Origin: Pseudomonas helleri
GTDB taxonomy: Bacteria; Pseudomonadota; Gammaproteobacteria; Pseudomonadales; Pseudomonadaceae
Direction of reading: 5' to 3'
NCBI RefSeq assembly: GCF_001043025.1
Contig: NZ_JYLD01000007.1
Location: forward strand, 124,001-188,000
DNA: 64,000 nt
Of the stretch, positions 7,761-16,328 are shown piece by piece. The position numbers and the translations under genes are program-made. The stretch's first letter is position 1. Every line of letters begins with the position of its first letter. The notes under the pieces were generated by a model. The model saw nothing but the letters and a program-made list of their open reading frames with translations, was not told the DNA's origin and did no database searches.

Positions 7761-9743
7761 ATGGCAGATCGCAGCGCCCGTCTGGCTTTCATTCTCAGCC
7801 TGACCGACAAGGTCACCGCGCCGTTGAGCAAGGTTAAAACCAGCTTTTCGGACTTGGCTGAGCAAGGCCAAAACAACATCAAGACCATGGGCCTTGGGCT
7901 TGGCGGTCTGGTGGGAGCGGGGGCGGCGATCAAGGCGTCACTGGAGCCTGCACTGGAGATGAATCGCGCCCTGGGCGAGGTTCGTTCCCTGGGCGTGGCC
8001 GAAGACGCGCTGGACGCGCTCAACCGCAAGTCGCTGGAGTTTTCGGTGGCCTACGGCGAAAACGCCCGGGACTTTGTCGCCTCGGCGTACAGCATCGAGG
8101 GCGCAATCAAAGGATTGAGCGGTAGCCAGTTGGCCACCTTCACCAACACCAGCAACCTGTTGGCCAAGGCCACCAAAACCGATGCCGGCACCATGGGCGA
8201 CTACGTGGGCACCATGTACAACCTGTTCAAGAACCAGGCTGATGCGATGGGCAAAAGCCAGTGGGTCGAGAAGATGGGCGGGCAAACGGCCTTGGCGGTG
8301 CAGCTGTTCCGCACAGACGGCGCCCAGCTTAAGGATGCGTTCAAGGAGTTCGGCGCGATCGCGACCACTGCAGGTGTCGACCTAGCCGAGCAGTTCGCGG
8401 TGATTGGTTCGCTGAGCAGCACCATGGAAGGTGGCGACGCCGGCGGTATGTACAAATCGTTTTTCGAGAACATCGGCGCCGCTTCGCAGAAGCTTGGGAT
8501 GAAGTTCACCGACCAGAACGGCAAGTTGCTGCCGATGCTCGACATCATGGACAAGCTGCAGGGCAAGTTTGGTGACCTGACCAGTGCGGCCAGTGGTACG
8601 GCGCTAACGGATGCTTTTGGCGGCGAAGGTGCGCGGGTGATTGGTGCGCTGGCCAAGGACACTGACCGGCTGCGTAACGGTCTTAATCAACTGGGCAATG
8701 TCCGTGGGCTTGAAAGCGCCCAAAAGATGGCTGAGGCCATGGTTGATCCATGGCAGCAGTTCGCTGCTGCAGTGGAAGCGCTGCGTATCGCGTTTGGTCA
8801 GGCCCTGATTCCGATTCTGGGGCCGCTGATGGCCAAGCTGACAAGCGTGGCGCAAACACTGACGCGTTGGTCGCAACTGTTCCCCAACATCACCCGCGTT
8901 ATCAGCATTGCCTCGCTGACCATCCTCACGATCACTGCCGCCATGTCGGCGCTCACCTTGGTGGTGGGCATGAGCAAAATGGTGTGGCTGGGCATGGTGG
9001 TGGTCTGGAAAGTTCTCACCTGGACGGGTTACCGCAGCATTGCCATGTTCCTGTTCCACACCGCCATGGCTGTGGCGTTTGTGGCTGGGCTTGTCCTCAT
9101 GTACAGCTGGATGGGCCTGGTTAAGGTCGCGATGCTGGCTTGGCAGGGTGCGATCTGGCTGGTCAACGCCGCCATGTATGCCAACCCGGTAGGGCTGATC
9201 ATCGCTGGCATTGTCGCCTTGGTTGCGGTCGTCGGCGCCGCGATCTATTTCTGGGATGAATGGACGTCTGCGCTACTCAACAGCGCGGCGTTCAAGTGGG
9301 TCAGCGAGCAGCTCGGCGCGATGTCGGACTGGTTCAACTCCATGGGCGGCTGGTCGGGCATGGCGAAAGCCGCTTGGGACAGCATCGCCAACGTGTTCAA
9401 GCAGGCCATCAACGGCCTGATCGACATGATGAACAAGATCCCGGGTGTGAACATCGAAACCCGCTTTGGCGATCTGCCGCCGGTACCGGGCGCCGAAGCG
9501 GCGATAAAGGCCGCAGACACGGCCAGTTCAGCGGACAAAGCCCAGCAGACCATCAATGCGGCTATCCCAAGTCTTTCGCCGTCGCGACCTTCGGCTGTGC
9601 CCCGTGGCGGGCTGTTGACCAGCATTCAGAACACCAGCAACCAGACCAAGGGCACGCATGTGGAGAAAGTCGAAATCCACACCGCCAAGCCTATGACCCC
9701 GCTGGAGATGGAAAACATGGTCGCCATGGCGGTGGGCGGATGA
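7761..9743 (+). CDS. Tail tape measure protein (TP901 type)
   Basis: 660-residue protein that sets tail length and is ejected with the DNA. The N-terminal part (MADRSARLAFILSLTDKVTAPLSKV) matches the TP901 core family. It has long helical stretches, then a strongly hydrophobic zone at about residues 385-495 with several potential membrane segments, as usual for tape measures that enter the host membrane. At roughly 1.5 angstrom per helical residue it would specify a tail near 100 nm (inference). The gene starts seven bases after the shifted chaperone frame ends and overlaps the next gene. Confidence 0.85.
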   Translation: MADRSARLAFILSLTDKVTAPLSKVKTSFSDLAEQGQNNIKTMGLGLGGLVGAGAAIKASLEPALEMNRALGEVRSLGVAEDALDALNRKSLEFSVAYGENARDFVASAYSIEGAIKGLSGSQLATFTNTSNLLAKATKTDAGTMGDYVGTMYNLFKNQADAMGKSQWVEKMGGQTALAVQLFRTDGAQLKDAFKEFGAIATTAGVDLAEQFAVIGSLSSTMEGGDAGGMYKSFFENIGAASQKLGMKFTDQNGKLLPMLDIMDKLQGKFGDLTSAASGTALTDAFGGEGARVIGALAKDTDRLRNGLNQLGNVRGLESAQKMAEAMVDPWQQFAAAVEALRIAFGQALIPILGPLMAKLTSVAQTLTRWSQLFPNITRVISIASLTILTITAAMSALTLVVGMSKMVWLGMVVVWKVLTWTGYRSIAMFLFHTAMAVAFVAGLVLMYSWMGLVKVAMLAWQGAIWLVNAAMYANPVGLIIAGIVALVAVVGAAIYFWDEWTSALLNSAAFKWVSEQLGAMSDWFNSMGGWSGMAKAAWDSIANVFKQAINGLIDMMNKIPGVNIETRFGDLPPVPGAEAAIKAADTASSADKAQQTINAAIPSLSPSRPSAVPRGGLLTSIQNTSNQTKGTHVEKVEIHTAKPMTPLEMENMVAMAVGG

Positions 9744-10057
9744 GCCTCTATATCGATCTGCTGATCACCCACAACGATCTGACCCTGGACCCTTCAAACC
9801 AGCCCTTGCTGGTGGATGACCGTATCAGCATTGCCCAGGACATCGGCCACATGATCCGTGAGAGCGGGCTGTTGGTGACCTTGGTGGCCGAGCGTGATCG
9901 CTTTCGTCGTGCCGACTGCATTCAGCAACTGGAACTGCTGGTGGAGACGGACGTGCGCCTGGTACCGGGATCCGTGCACATCACCGAAGAAGGAAAGGGC
10001 AAGTACTTGGTAGGCGCAAAAACCGTTGATTTTGGATCTGTCGAGGTAGTGTTGTGA
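9740..10057 (+). CDS. DUF2590 family baseplate protein (gpW/gp25-like position)
   Basis: 105 residues starting MSLYIDLLITHNDLTLDPSNQP. The pattern of an early 'initial value' statement, the IAQDIGHMIRESGL helix and the C-terminal beta part matches DUF2590 of HP1-like phages. It sits where P2 has W and T4-like systems have gp25, the small baseplate wedge protein. ATG9740 overlaps the tape measure stop (ATGA), and its stop overlaps the J start (GTGA). Baseplate wedge function is inferred from position and family context. Confidence 0.7.
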   Translation: MSLYIDLLITHNDLTLDPSNQPLLVDDRISIAQDIGHMIRESGLLVTLVAERDRFRRADCIQQLELLVETDVRLVPGSVHITEEGKGKYLVGAKTVDFGSVEVVL

Positions 10058-11229
10058 GCGACGTAGACTTTAAAAAGGCGCTGAGTGACGCCGGCATTCC
10101 GACCACCGAGGCCAAGCTGCGAGCCGCCTGGGAATCAGAAGTCGTCGCCCAGGGCAGTAAGTTGAGCAACACCAGTGCCTGGTCGCCGTTCTGGCGAGTC
10201 ATCACCGCACTGGTGACCAAGCCTGTGATGTGGCTGATCGACTTTCTTGCCGGCACGGTGCTGCCCAACTTCTTTGTGAAGACGGCCATCGGTGCCTGGC
10301 TGGACATGCTGGCCTGGGCGGTCAACGTCACCCGCAAACCTGCCACCAAGGCCGAAGGCATGCTGCTGTTCACTCGCAGTGCCTTGGCGGGCCTGTTGGA
10401 AGTGCCAGCCGGTACCCGCGTGCAGTCGATTGCGATCAACGGCAACGTGTACGAGCTGGTCACCGTGGCAGCGGCCAGCTTTGAGGATGGCGAGTCACAG
10501 ATCCGCGTGCTGGCACGGGCCAAGCAGGCGGGCAGCGGGTTCAATCTTGCACCTGGTTACTTTTCGATTCTGCCGGAGCCGGTGGCAGGCGTGGTTCAAG
10601 TGGTCAACGCTGACGGCTGGCTGACGCAACCTGGTGCAGACACCGAGCCCGACGACGAGCTGCGCTTGCGGGTGCGCAACCAGTTCTCGGCGGTCAACCA
10701 GTGGCACACCGATGCGGTATACCGCGCCATGATTTCAGGGTTCACCGGCGTGCAACCGGATGGTGTGTACTTTGAGCACAACGCGCCCCGGGGCCCAGGC
10801 AGTGCCAACGCACTGGTGCTGTTTGAAGCTGACTCGCCGGCAGACACCTTTTTGGCTGAGATCAACAACTACATTCGTGACCAAGGCAACCATGGCCATG
10901 GTGATGACCTGTTGGTGTTGGAGATGCCTGCCACGCAGCACAACGTGAAGCTGAGCGTCTGGCCCAAGGCCGAAGTGGGCACTGAGCGCTGGCCAGCGTT
11001 GAAGTCGGACATCGAGCTGTTCATCCGTGCCGCCTTTCGCGAGAGCACGGCCAGTGACTATCAACCCACACTGACGCACCCGCAGTCACGGTTTTCGTTT
11101 AGCCGTCTGGGCGAGGAACTGCACCAACAATTCGCCGGTATCGAGTCACTGCATTTTGACAACGCCGACATCCTGTCAGAACTGACCATCCCGCGCCTGG
11201 CTGGGCTTGAGGTGGTGCTCAATGCTTAA
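10054..11229 (+). CDS. Baseplate J-like protein (P2 gpJ / Mu gp47 family)
   Basis: 391-residue wedge protein of the contractile-tail baseplate. Family traits include the early membrane-like AWDSEV...LVTKPVMWLIDFLAGTVLP region, the central block RATGxxxxG-like segment, PDDELRLRVRN at about 205-215, and the C-terminal FSFSRLGEELHQQFAGIESL. It starts at GTG10054 inside the previous stop and overlaps gpI by eight bases, keeping the W-J-I order of P2. Confidence 0.85.
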   Translation: MSDVDFKKALSDAGIPTTEAKLRAAWESEVVAQGSKLSNTSAWSPFWRVITALVTKPVMWLIDFLAGTVLPNFFVKTAIGAWLDMLAWAVNVTRKPATKAEGMLLFTRSALAGLLEVPAGTRVQSIAINGNVYELVTVAAASFEDGESQIRVLARAKQAGSGFNLAPGYFSILPEPVAGVVQVVNADGWLTQPGADTEPDDELRLRVRNQFSAVNQWHTDAVYRAMISGFTGVQPDGVYFEHNAPRGPGSANALVLFEADSPADTFLAEINNYIRDQGNHGHGDDLLVLEMPATQHNVKLSVWPKAEVGTERWPALKSDIELFIRAAFRESTASDYQPTLTHPQSRFSFSRLGEELHQQFAGIESLHFDNADILSELTIPRLAGLEVVLNA

Positions 11230-11815
11230 GCTGAGTTTGCCGTTTTGGCTCGATGGCCCTGAGTTGGCCAAGCTCCAAGCCGCTGCACAGTCGTGGTGGG
11301 GCAAGGTCGAAAACTGGCTCAACTGGCCACTGCTGCAGTTGGATGCCGAAACCTGTCACCTGAGCGTGCTCGATCTGCTGGCTTGGCAGCGTGACATTCA
11401 GCGGTTTCATGGCGAGCCCGAAAAACTCTACCGCCTGCGGGTCAAGTACGCGTTTATCAACGCCGTGGACGCGGGCAGTACCGCCGGCATGGTGCGCATC
11501 TTTGAGCGTCTGGGCGTTGGGTATGTCGAGATCCAGGAGCGCATGCCAGACCTGGACTGGGACGTGGTGCTGCTGCACCTGTCCGACACGCAACTGAGCG
11601 AAAACCCGGTGTTGCTGCGTGTGCTGATGCAGCAATACGGCCGCACGTGCCGGCGGTACGACTTCGTCACGATCACGCCGGTGAAACTCAACATCGCCGT
11701 GGCCGACTTCAACGATGACCAGCAGACCCTGATCGCCACCCTGGATGACAGCGCAAGCCGCCTTGTGGTGATCAACGAACTGGCCGTGCTCACCTTCTTG
11801 AATGACACCTTTTAG
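11222..11815 (+). CDS. Baseplate wedge / tail protein, P2 gpI-like
   Basis: 197 residues. It follows J with an 8-base overlap (ATG11222) and precedes the tail fibre, the exact place of P2 gpI. The text LPFWLDGPELAKLQAAAQSWW and YRLRVKYAFINAVDAGSTAGMVRIFERLG resembles the tail protein I / DUF2313 group, which connects wedge and fibre. The C-terminus carries a short acidic beta-rich tail. No catalytic features are visible. Confidence 0.75.
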   Translation: MLKLSLPFWLDGPELAKLQAAAQSWWGKVENWLNWPLLQLDAETCHLSVLDLLAWQRDIQRFHGEPEKLYRLRVKYAFINAVDAGSTAGMVRIFERLGVGYVEIQERMPDLDWDVVLLHLSDTQLSENPVLLRVLMQQYGRTCRRYDFVTITPVKLNIAVADFNDDQQTLIATLDDSASRLVVINELAVLTFLNDTF

Positions 11816-11823
11816 GAGCCCCC

Positions 11824-13437
11824 ATGGGAGCTAGCATTACCTTTGCCGGCGAAAGTCTGATTGCCCAAAAACAGGGCGCCGGTGAAAAGCTCGACATTGC
11901 GCGTTTCGTCTTGGCCCTGGTGCCAGGGCTTGACCCTAATGCCCCTGTTGATCGTGCTGCCGGCAAGCCGCCTGCAGATCAAATCGTCTACACCAAGGGC
12001 TACGACCGCAAAGGCTATGTGAGCCCCAACCAGGTGATTTACAGCCTGATGGTGGGCTCAGACGTCGGCGATTGGGATTTTAACTGGATCGGTCTTGAAG
12101 CCGCCGAGGGCGTGCTGCTGGCTGTGGCCACCGTGCCGGTGCAGCAAAAGCGCAAGAACATCCCGCCGTTGCAGGTCGGTAACAACATCACCCGCAACTT
12201 TTTGGTGGAGTTCAACGGCGCCCAGGCTCTGACCGGCGTCACCGTTGACGCCAGTACCTGGCAGCACGACTTCACGGTGCGCCTGAATGGCATCGATCGG
12301 CGCGAGCGCCTGAGCAACCGTGACGTGTTTGGCCGTGCGTGCTTTTTGGCTGACAGCCTGCAAATGGAGCGCAGCTTTGGGCTGTACCAGGTCAAAGCGG
12401 GCATCGCCTACGTTGAGGGTGTACGGGTCGATCTGACAGAGCCTGTGCAGGCTCAATTGCCTGAACTTCCCGTTAAAGCCTGGTTGGACGTGGCACTGGC
12501 CCGAGAGGGTAGCGACAACGTGGCCACGTGGAAAGTGGTCTTTGGCGATGCCCAGGCCGACTACGTCGACAGCAACGGCACCGCCCATTATGTGGTGCAG
12601 CTGGCCAGCGTGGACGTGGCCGGCGACATTACCGATCTGCGGGCCAGCGAGCCGATCACCGGCGCCTTGGTCAAACAGTTCGCCTTGCGCAACGGAGACT
12701 ACGAGCATCTGCGCGCCCGGGCTACGACCAAGGATGACGTAGATCTGGGGAACCTACCCAACGCCAAAAGCGACGATCCGGGTACGAACAGCAGCGAGAT
12801 TCTGGCGACCACCAAGGCGCTCAACGCTTTGCGTCAAGCCATTGCTGATGCAGAAGTTGGCCGTATCGGTACATTTGCCATGGCAACGCCGCCACCGGGT
12901 TGGTTTCGGGCCAACGGTGCAGCGGTTTCGCGCACGGTCTATGCCGCGCTGTTTGCCAAGATCGGCACCACCTACGGGGCAGGTGACGGCGTCAATACCT
13001 TCAATCTGCCTGACCCACGCGGAAAGTTTATTCGTATCTGGGATGACGGCCGGGGCGTGGATCCCGGTCGGGCGTTGGGCAGCGACCAGGGCGACACCAT
13101 TCGTAGCCACACCATCACAGGCACGACCAACCCGGGCGGGGCGCATACGCCCACGGCGCGAACAGGCGCCTCTGGCAAACATGCTCATAAAGTCCGATCG
13201 GGCGTGTTTACCCCTGATGGGGTTGACCAAGAAGGCGCCGACAGTGAGCCGCGCAACATCGTCAATTACGCCGATGCAGGGGTTCATGACAAGTCGACCA
13301 GTGAGGACGGCGAGCACACCCACACCGTTGTGGTCGATCCGGTACCCAACCACGACCACCCGTTCACAGCGACCTATGTGGGTGGGCTTGAAACGCGCCC
13401 GCAAAACATCGCCTTCCTTGCCTGCATTAAGTACTGA
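11824..13437 (+). CDS. Tail fibre protein with tail-collar tip (gpH-like)
   Basis: 537 residues. The N-terminal about 160 residues (GASITFAGESLIAQKQGAGEKLDIARFVLA) match phage tail-collar fibre N-domains that attach the fibre to the baseplate. The C-terminal 190 residues contain a collar domain (IGTFAMATPPPGWFRANGAA, FNLPDPRGKFIRIWDDGRG) and His-x-His motifs (HAHK, HTH, HDH) like the metal-binding fibre tips of T4 gp37-type proteins. This is one of two candidate receptor-binding proteins. AGGAG lies upstream of ATG11824. A fibre-assembly-type gene follows. Confidence 0.85.
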   Translation: MGASITFAGESLIAQKQGAGEKLDIARFVLALVPGLDPNAPVDRAAGKPPADQIVYTKGYDRKGYVSPNQVIYSLMVGSDVGDWDFNWIGLEAAEGVLLAVATVPVQQKRKNIPPLQVGNNITRNFLVEFNGAQALTGVTVDASTWQHDFTVRLNGIDRRERLSNRDVFGRACFLADSLQMERSFGLYQVKAGIAYVEGVRVDLTEPVQAQLPELPVKAWLDVALAREGSDNVATWKVVFGDAQADYVDSNGTAHYVVQLASVDVAGDITDLRASEPITGALVKQFALRNGDYEHLRARATTKDDVDLGNLPNAKSDDPGTNSSEILATTKALNALRQAIADAEVGRIGTFAMATPPPGWFRANGAAVSRTVYAALFAKIGTTYGAGDGVNTFNLPDPRGKFIRIWDDGRGVDPGRALGSDQGDTIRSHTITGTTNPGGAHTPTARTGASGKHAHKVRSGVFTPDGVDQEGADSEPRNIVNYADAGVHDKSTSEDGEHTHTVVVDPVPNHDHPFTATYVGGLETRPQNIAFLACIKY

Positions 13438-13445
13438 GGCCCCTC

Positions 13446-14156
13446 ATGAGCACGAAAATCGTCTATCAAACCGATCACCTGGGCATCTACACCGGCACCA
13501 CTGTGGCGGATGAATCGCCGTTAGAGCCGGGCGTTTGGCTGATTCCGGGCGGGTGCGTTGAAGTGGCGCCGCCGGCGGTACCGGAAAAAAAGGCTGCGTT
13601 GTGGGATGGCCGTAAATGGCAACTGGTCGACTCTTATCAGGGGCTAACCGTCTACAGCACAACCACCCGCGCCCCTGTAGTTATTGATCGAGCCGGTGCG
13701 CTGCCTGAAGGGTACACCCTTGAAGTGCCGGGTCCTGGTCAGGTCTGGAGTAATGGCCACTGGATCGATGACATGCCGACGGTGCTGGAGCTGCGCTATA
13801 GCGCTCAACTGGCAGCGGTGAACAAGGCGTGCCTGCAGGAGATCACTGGCGGATTCTGGTCAGCAGCGTTGGGCGAGCGTTTTTTCTATGACGCCCAGGT
13901 TGAAGACCAATTGAACCTGACCGGCTTGATTTTGCGCGGCTTGGGCGGTGGTTATGCCTGCCGCGATCAAGCCGGGGTACAGGACTTTCGCGATCACACC
14001 CACGAGCAACTGCTGCAGGTGAGCAACGAATTTACCGAGTTCAAGCTGCAGCGATTGGTTAGGGCCAACGACCTTAAGCAAATCTTGGCAGCAGCGCGAG
14101 CGGGTAAGGATCTGGACGCCATCAACGCCGTGGCGTGGGAGTCTGCAGCGCTATGA
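13446..14156 (+). CDS. Tail fibre assembly / DUF4376-like chaperone
   Basis: 236 residues directly downstream of the fibre. The N-terminal half is beta-rich (LGIYTGTTVADESPLEPGVWLIPGG), and the C-terminal half holds the FFYDAQVEDQLNLTGLILRGL motif followed by helical HEQLLQVSNEF, typical of DUF4376 domains at the C-terminus of tail fibre assembly proteins. It probably helps trimerise the upstream fibre. The start ATG13446 follows 'gaggcccctc'. It overlaps the next gene by four bases (ATGA). Confidence 0.65.
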   Translation: MSTKIVYQTDHLGIYTGTTVADESPLEPGVWLIPGGCVEVAPPAVPEKKAALWDGRKWQLVDSYQGLTVYSTTTRAPVVIDRAGALPEGYTLEVPGPGQVWSNGHWIDDMPTVLELRYSAQLAAVNKACLQEITGGFWSAALGERFFYDAQVEDQLNLTGLILRGLGGGYACRDQAGVQDFRDHTHEQLLQVSNEFTEFKLQRLVRANDLKQILAAARAGKDLDAINAVAWESAAL

Positions 14157-15073
14157 ATTGGGCCCCCATTACCCTGCGCTGGCCTGAGCAGTCCACCCAG
14201 TGGCTGAGCGATCTCGATAACGCCAAGGACTTGGCCACCATCGAGCTGGCCAGCGCCGGGCAACGTCTTGAAGGTCTGGCGGACTTGGCCACCACGTCAC
14301 CGGGCCCGGTCGGCACCGCTGCAGAAGCCGCCGTCGCCGCTGGCCGTGCCGGTCTAGCCGATGCCCTGGGCGAAGTACCGGCCTGTCTGGTGGTGACGCC
14401 GTTTCAAAGTGGTGTGGGGCAGGGCCGCGGCTACCAACGTTATCTGTCTGCCCCCAACTTGCTGCAGCAACTGGGCGAAAAGCTTGAAGACACCGGTGAC
14501 GACAGCCGCCCGGCGGGCTCGCAATACGCCTTGGTGGTGATGTTCCTGGGCACGCGTTACGACAAATTTGCCGCGACCTTGTCCCGCTTCAATGCTGTGC
14601 TGCCCATGCCGGACCTGCAGCGCGCTGAACGTCGGGCCAAAAACCTGTTCGCCCTGGACGCCGAAAAGTGGGAGTTGCCCAACGCTGGCACCTTGCCGCG
14701 CTGGGGGGCTTTGCCGCTGGAGCGCTGCACCGTGACCAAAGCGGCCACCCAGGCGCTGAACAGCCAACTGTCTGCACTGGAGAGCTACGCCGACAGCTCG
14801 CCCATGGCCGACCTGGCCAAGTTGGCCAAGCGCAAGTCCAGTCAGGCACAGGCGCAGGCTCAGAAGCTGGCTGACCTCAAATCAATGTTCGACGGCGCCG
14901 CCGCTGATGACAGCATGCGCGCGCGGTTGATCGGGCCGGGCAATGCGGCCGAGTTGCGCCGGCAACTGCTGCAGGGCGATGCACCTGGTCACGAATGGGG
15001 CCTGGCCGCTGGCCTGATGCTAGTCGGTTCCCTCAAAGGGCTGAGCTTTGTTCAGGAACTGGTGGGCCTATGA
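14153..15073 (+). CDS. Phage structural protein of unknown function, upstream of hub/spike genes
   Basis: Not recognised as a named family. 306 residues from ATG14153, mostly helical, with Ala-rich segments (TAAEAAVAAGRAGLADAL), a coiled-coil-like stretch LAKRKSSQAQAQAQKLADLK at about 222-241, and a hydrophobic segment near the C-terminus (LAAGLMLVGSLKGLSF). The order here is X-Y-hub-spike. By analogy with Mu (N, P, gp45) this could be the DNA circularisation / tail-end protein that contacts the tape measure, but I see no decisive motif. Overlaps on both sides (ATGA) show it belongs to the late tail operon. Confidence 0.55.
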   Translation: MNWAPITLRWPEQSTQWLSDLDNAKDLATIELASAGQRLEGLADLATTSPGPVGTAAEAAVAAGRAGLADALGEVPACLVVTPFQSGVGQGRGYQRYLSAPNLLQQLGEKLEDTGDDSRPAGSQYALVVMFLGTRYDKFAATLSRFNAVLPMPDLQRAERRAKNLFALDAEKWELPNAGTLPRWGALPLERCTVTKAATQALNSQLSALESYADSSPMADLAKLAKRKSSQAQAQAQKLADLKSMFDGAAADDSMRARLIGPGNAAELRRQLLQGDAPGHEWGLAAGLMLVGSLKGLSFVQELVGL

Positions 15074-15621
15074 CCTTACTGCTCGATGGCGAACGCGTAC
15101 GCGGCAAAAACATCAAGGTCACCGCCAACCTGCAGATCGAAAGTGATGACCTGTCGGGCCAGACCAGCAACACGGACTCGGCTCACAAGGGGTTCAAGCC
15201 CAAGACGCTGACAGTCACGCTGCAGATCCCGTTCGTCGACAGCGCGTATTTGCGCAACATCATGCGCCTGGCCGAAGCGACGGGTAGCGGTGGCCAGCGC
15301 AAAACCTATCGAGTGGTTAACGACACCGCATCAGCGTTTGGTGTGCGTCAGGTGGAGTTTTCTGACGGCGTCAGCGCCCGTGAAGACGACAACCTGCGGT
15401 CGTGGCAGGTGCAGTTCACCCTGTCGGAAAAGCTCTCAAACCCCGAGCGGGTCGAGACGCGCCGCGCCGGCAACGGCGTCACGCAACAAGGCGCCCAGGG
15501 TCAGTCTGTGACAGGTCCAAACACAGGGGCAGGCGGCACAAATGGCGAGTCCAGTCAGGAGTTGACCGGCTTTGAAGCCACCCTGAAAAAGCTGGATAAC
15601 TACTTGGGCGGTGTCTTGTGA
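15070..15621 (+). CDS. Baseplate-associated protein of unknown function
   Basis: 183 residues from ATG15070. Opening MTLLLDGERVRGKNIKVTANLQ, a beta-rich first 125 residues, then a Gly/Thr/Gln-rich linker (about 140-165) and a short C-terminal helix ATLKKLDNYLGGVL. I do not recognise a named domain. It is sandwiched between the 306-residue unknown and the hub gene with four-base overlaps, so a baseplate or tail-tip role is the likely reading. The linker plus terminal helix suggests a flexible docking tail. Confidence 0.55.
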   Translation: MTLLLDGERVRGKNIKVTANLQIESDDLSGQTSNTDSAHKGFKPKTLTVTLQIPFVDSAYLRNIMRLAEATGSGGQRKTYRVVNDTASAFGVRQVEFSDGVSAREDDNLRSWQVQFTLSEKLSNPERVETRRAGNGVTQQGAQGQSVTGPNTGAGGTNGESSQELTGFEATLKKLDNYLGGVL

Positions 15622-16328
15622 GCATGAAACTGCACAAGGTGCTGACCATCGGCGGTGTGGTCTATCCCCTGGTCAGCGATGACGTACGCCTTGAACTGCG
15701 AACACCGGGGCGTGCCACTGTGACCATTCAGGCGACGGCGCCGGTGAAAGGGCTGGTGACGCTGGACATCGGCTACAACGACAACCCGCTGCAGCGCCAC
15801 TTCATCGGCTACGTCGAGCGCTGCACGTCGTCCAACGCGATCGAGCAGGTGCTGTTCTGCCGCGAGCTGGCCGCGATCCTGGCCAACCCTCTGCCGCTGA
15901 ACCTGCGACACGCCGACCTGACCACTGTGCTGACCGAGATCAACGAGAAAACCGGTCTGAGCTTTCGCGTTCCGGACAAGGCATACGCCAAGGTTAAAGC
16001 CCCGTTCTTCTACAACCTGGCCGCCGGTTACCAGGCCATGGACAGTTTGCCCCGGGTTTTCGGCATCACGGACTTTATGTGGCAGCAGCAGGGCGATGGC
16101 GAAGTGTTTGTGGGCAGTTGGGCCGACAGCTTCTTTGGCGCCCGATCGCCGCTACAGCTGCCCGTGGAGCTGTTCAACGACTACCAAAACAACCAAAGCG
16201 CGATGATCGCGGCCCTTCCCGGGTTGCGACCAGGTGCATCCATCAACCAAGGCGAGCGCATCACTCACGTGACGCTCACTGGCAACCAAATGGCGATCCG
16301 ATGGAAGACGCAATCCGCCGCAGTGTAG
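15618..16328 (+). CDS. Baseplate hub protein (Mu gpP / T4 gp27-like)
   Basis: 236 residues starting at GTG15618, which overlaps the previous stop (GTGA). Segments such as HFIGYVERCTSSN, LRHADLTTVLTEINEKTGLSF and FYNLAAGYQAMDSLPRVFGI resemble the hub proteins that hold the spike in contractile tails (beta-barrel domains of T4 gp27/VgrG). It is followed, with a 28-base overlap, by a spike-like gene, the constant hub-spike pairing. It is shorter than most hubs, which may mean a minimal barrel pair. The family call is from pattern and context. Confidence 0.6.
   Translation: MSMKLHKVLTIGGVVYPLVSDDVRLELRTPGRATVTIQATAPVKGLVTLDIGYNDNPLQRHFIGYVERCTSSNAIEQVLFCRELAAILANPLPLNLRHADLTTVLTEINEKTGLSFRVPDKAYAKVKAPFFYNLAAGYQAMDSLPRVFGITDFMWQQQGDGEVFVGSWADSFFGARSPLQLPVELFNDYQNNQSAMIAALPGLRPGASINQGERITHVTLTGNQMAIRWKTQSAAV

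Noticed and set aside
14153..15073. Firm call as Mu gpN-like DNA circularisation protein
   Set aside because: Only the position fits; no sequence motif seen, so kept as unknown.
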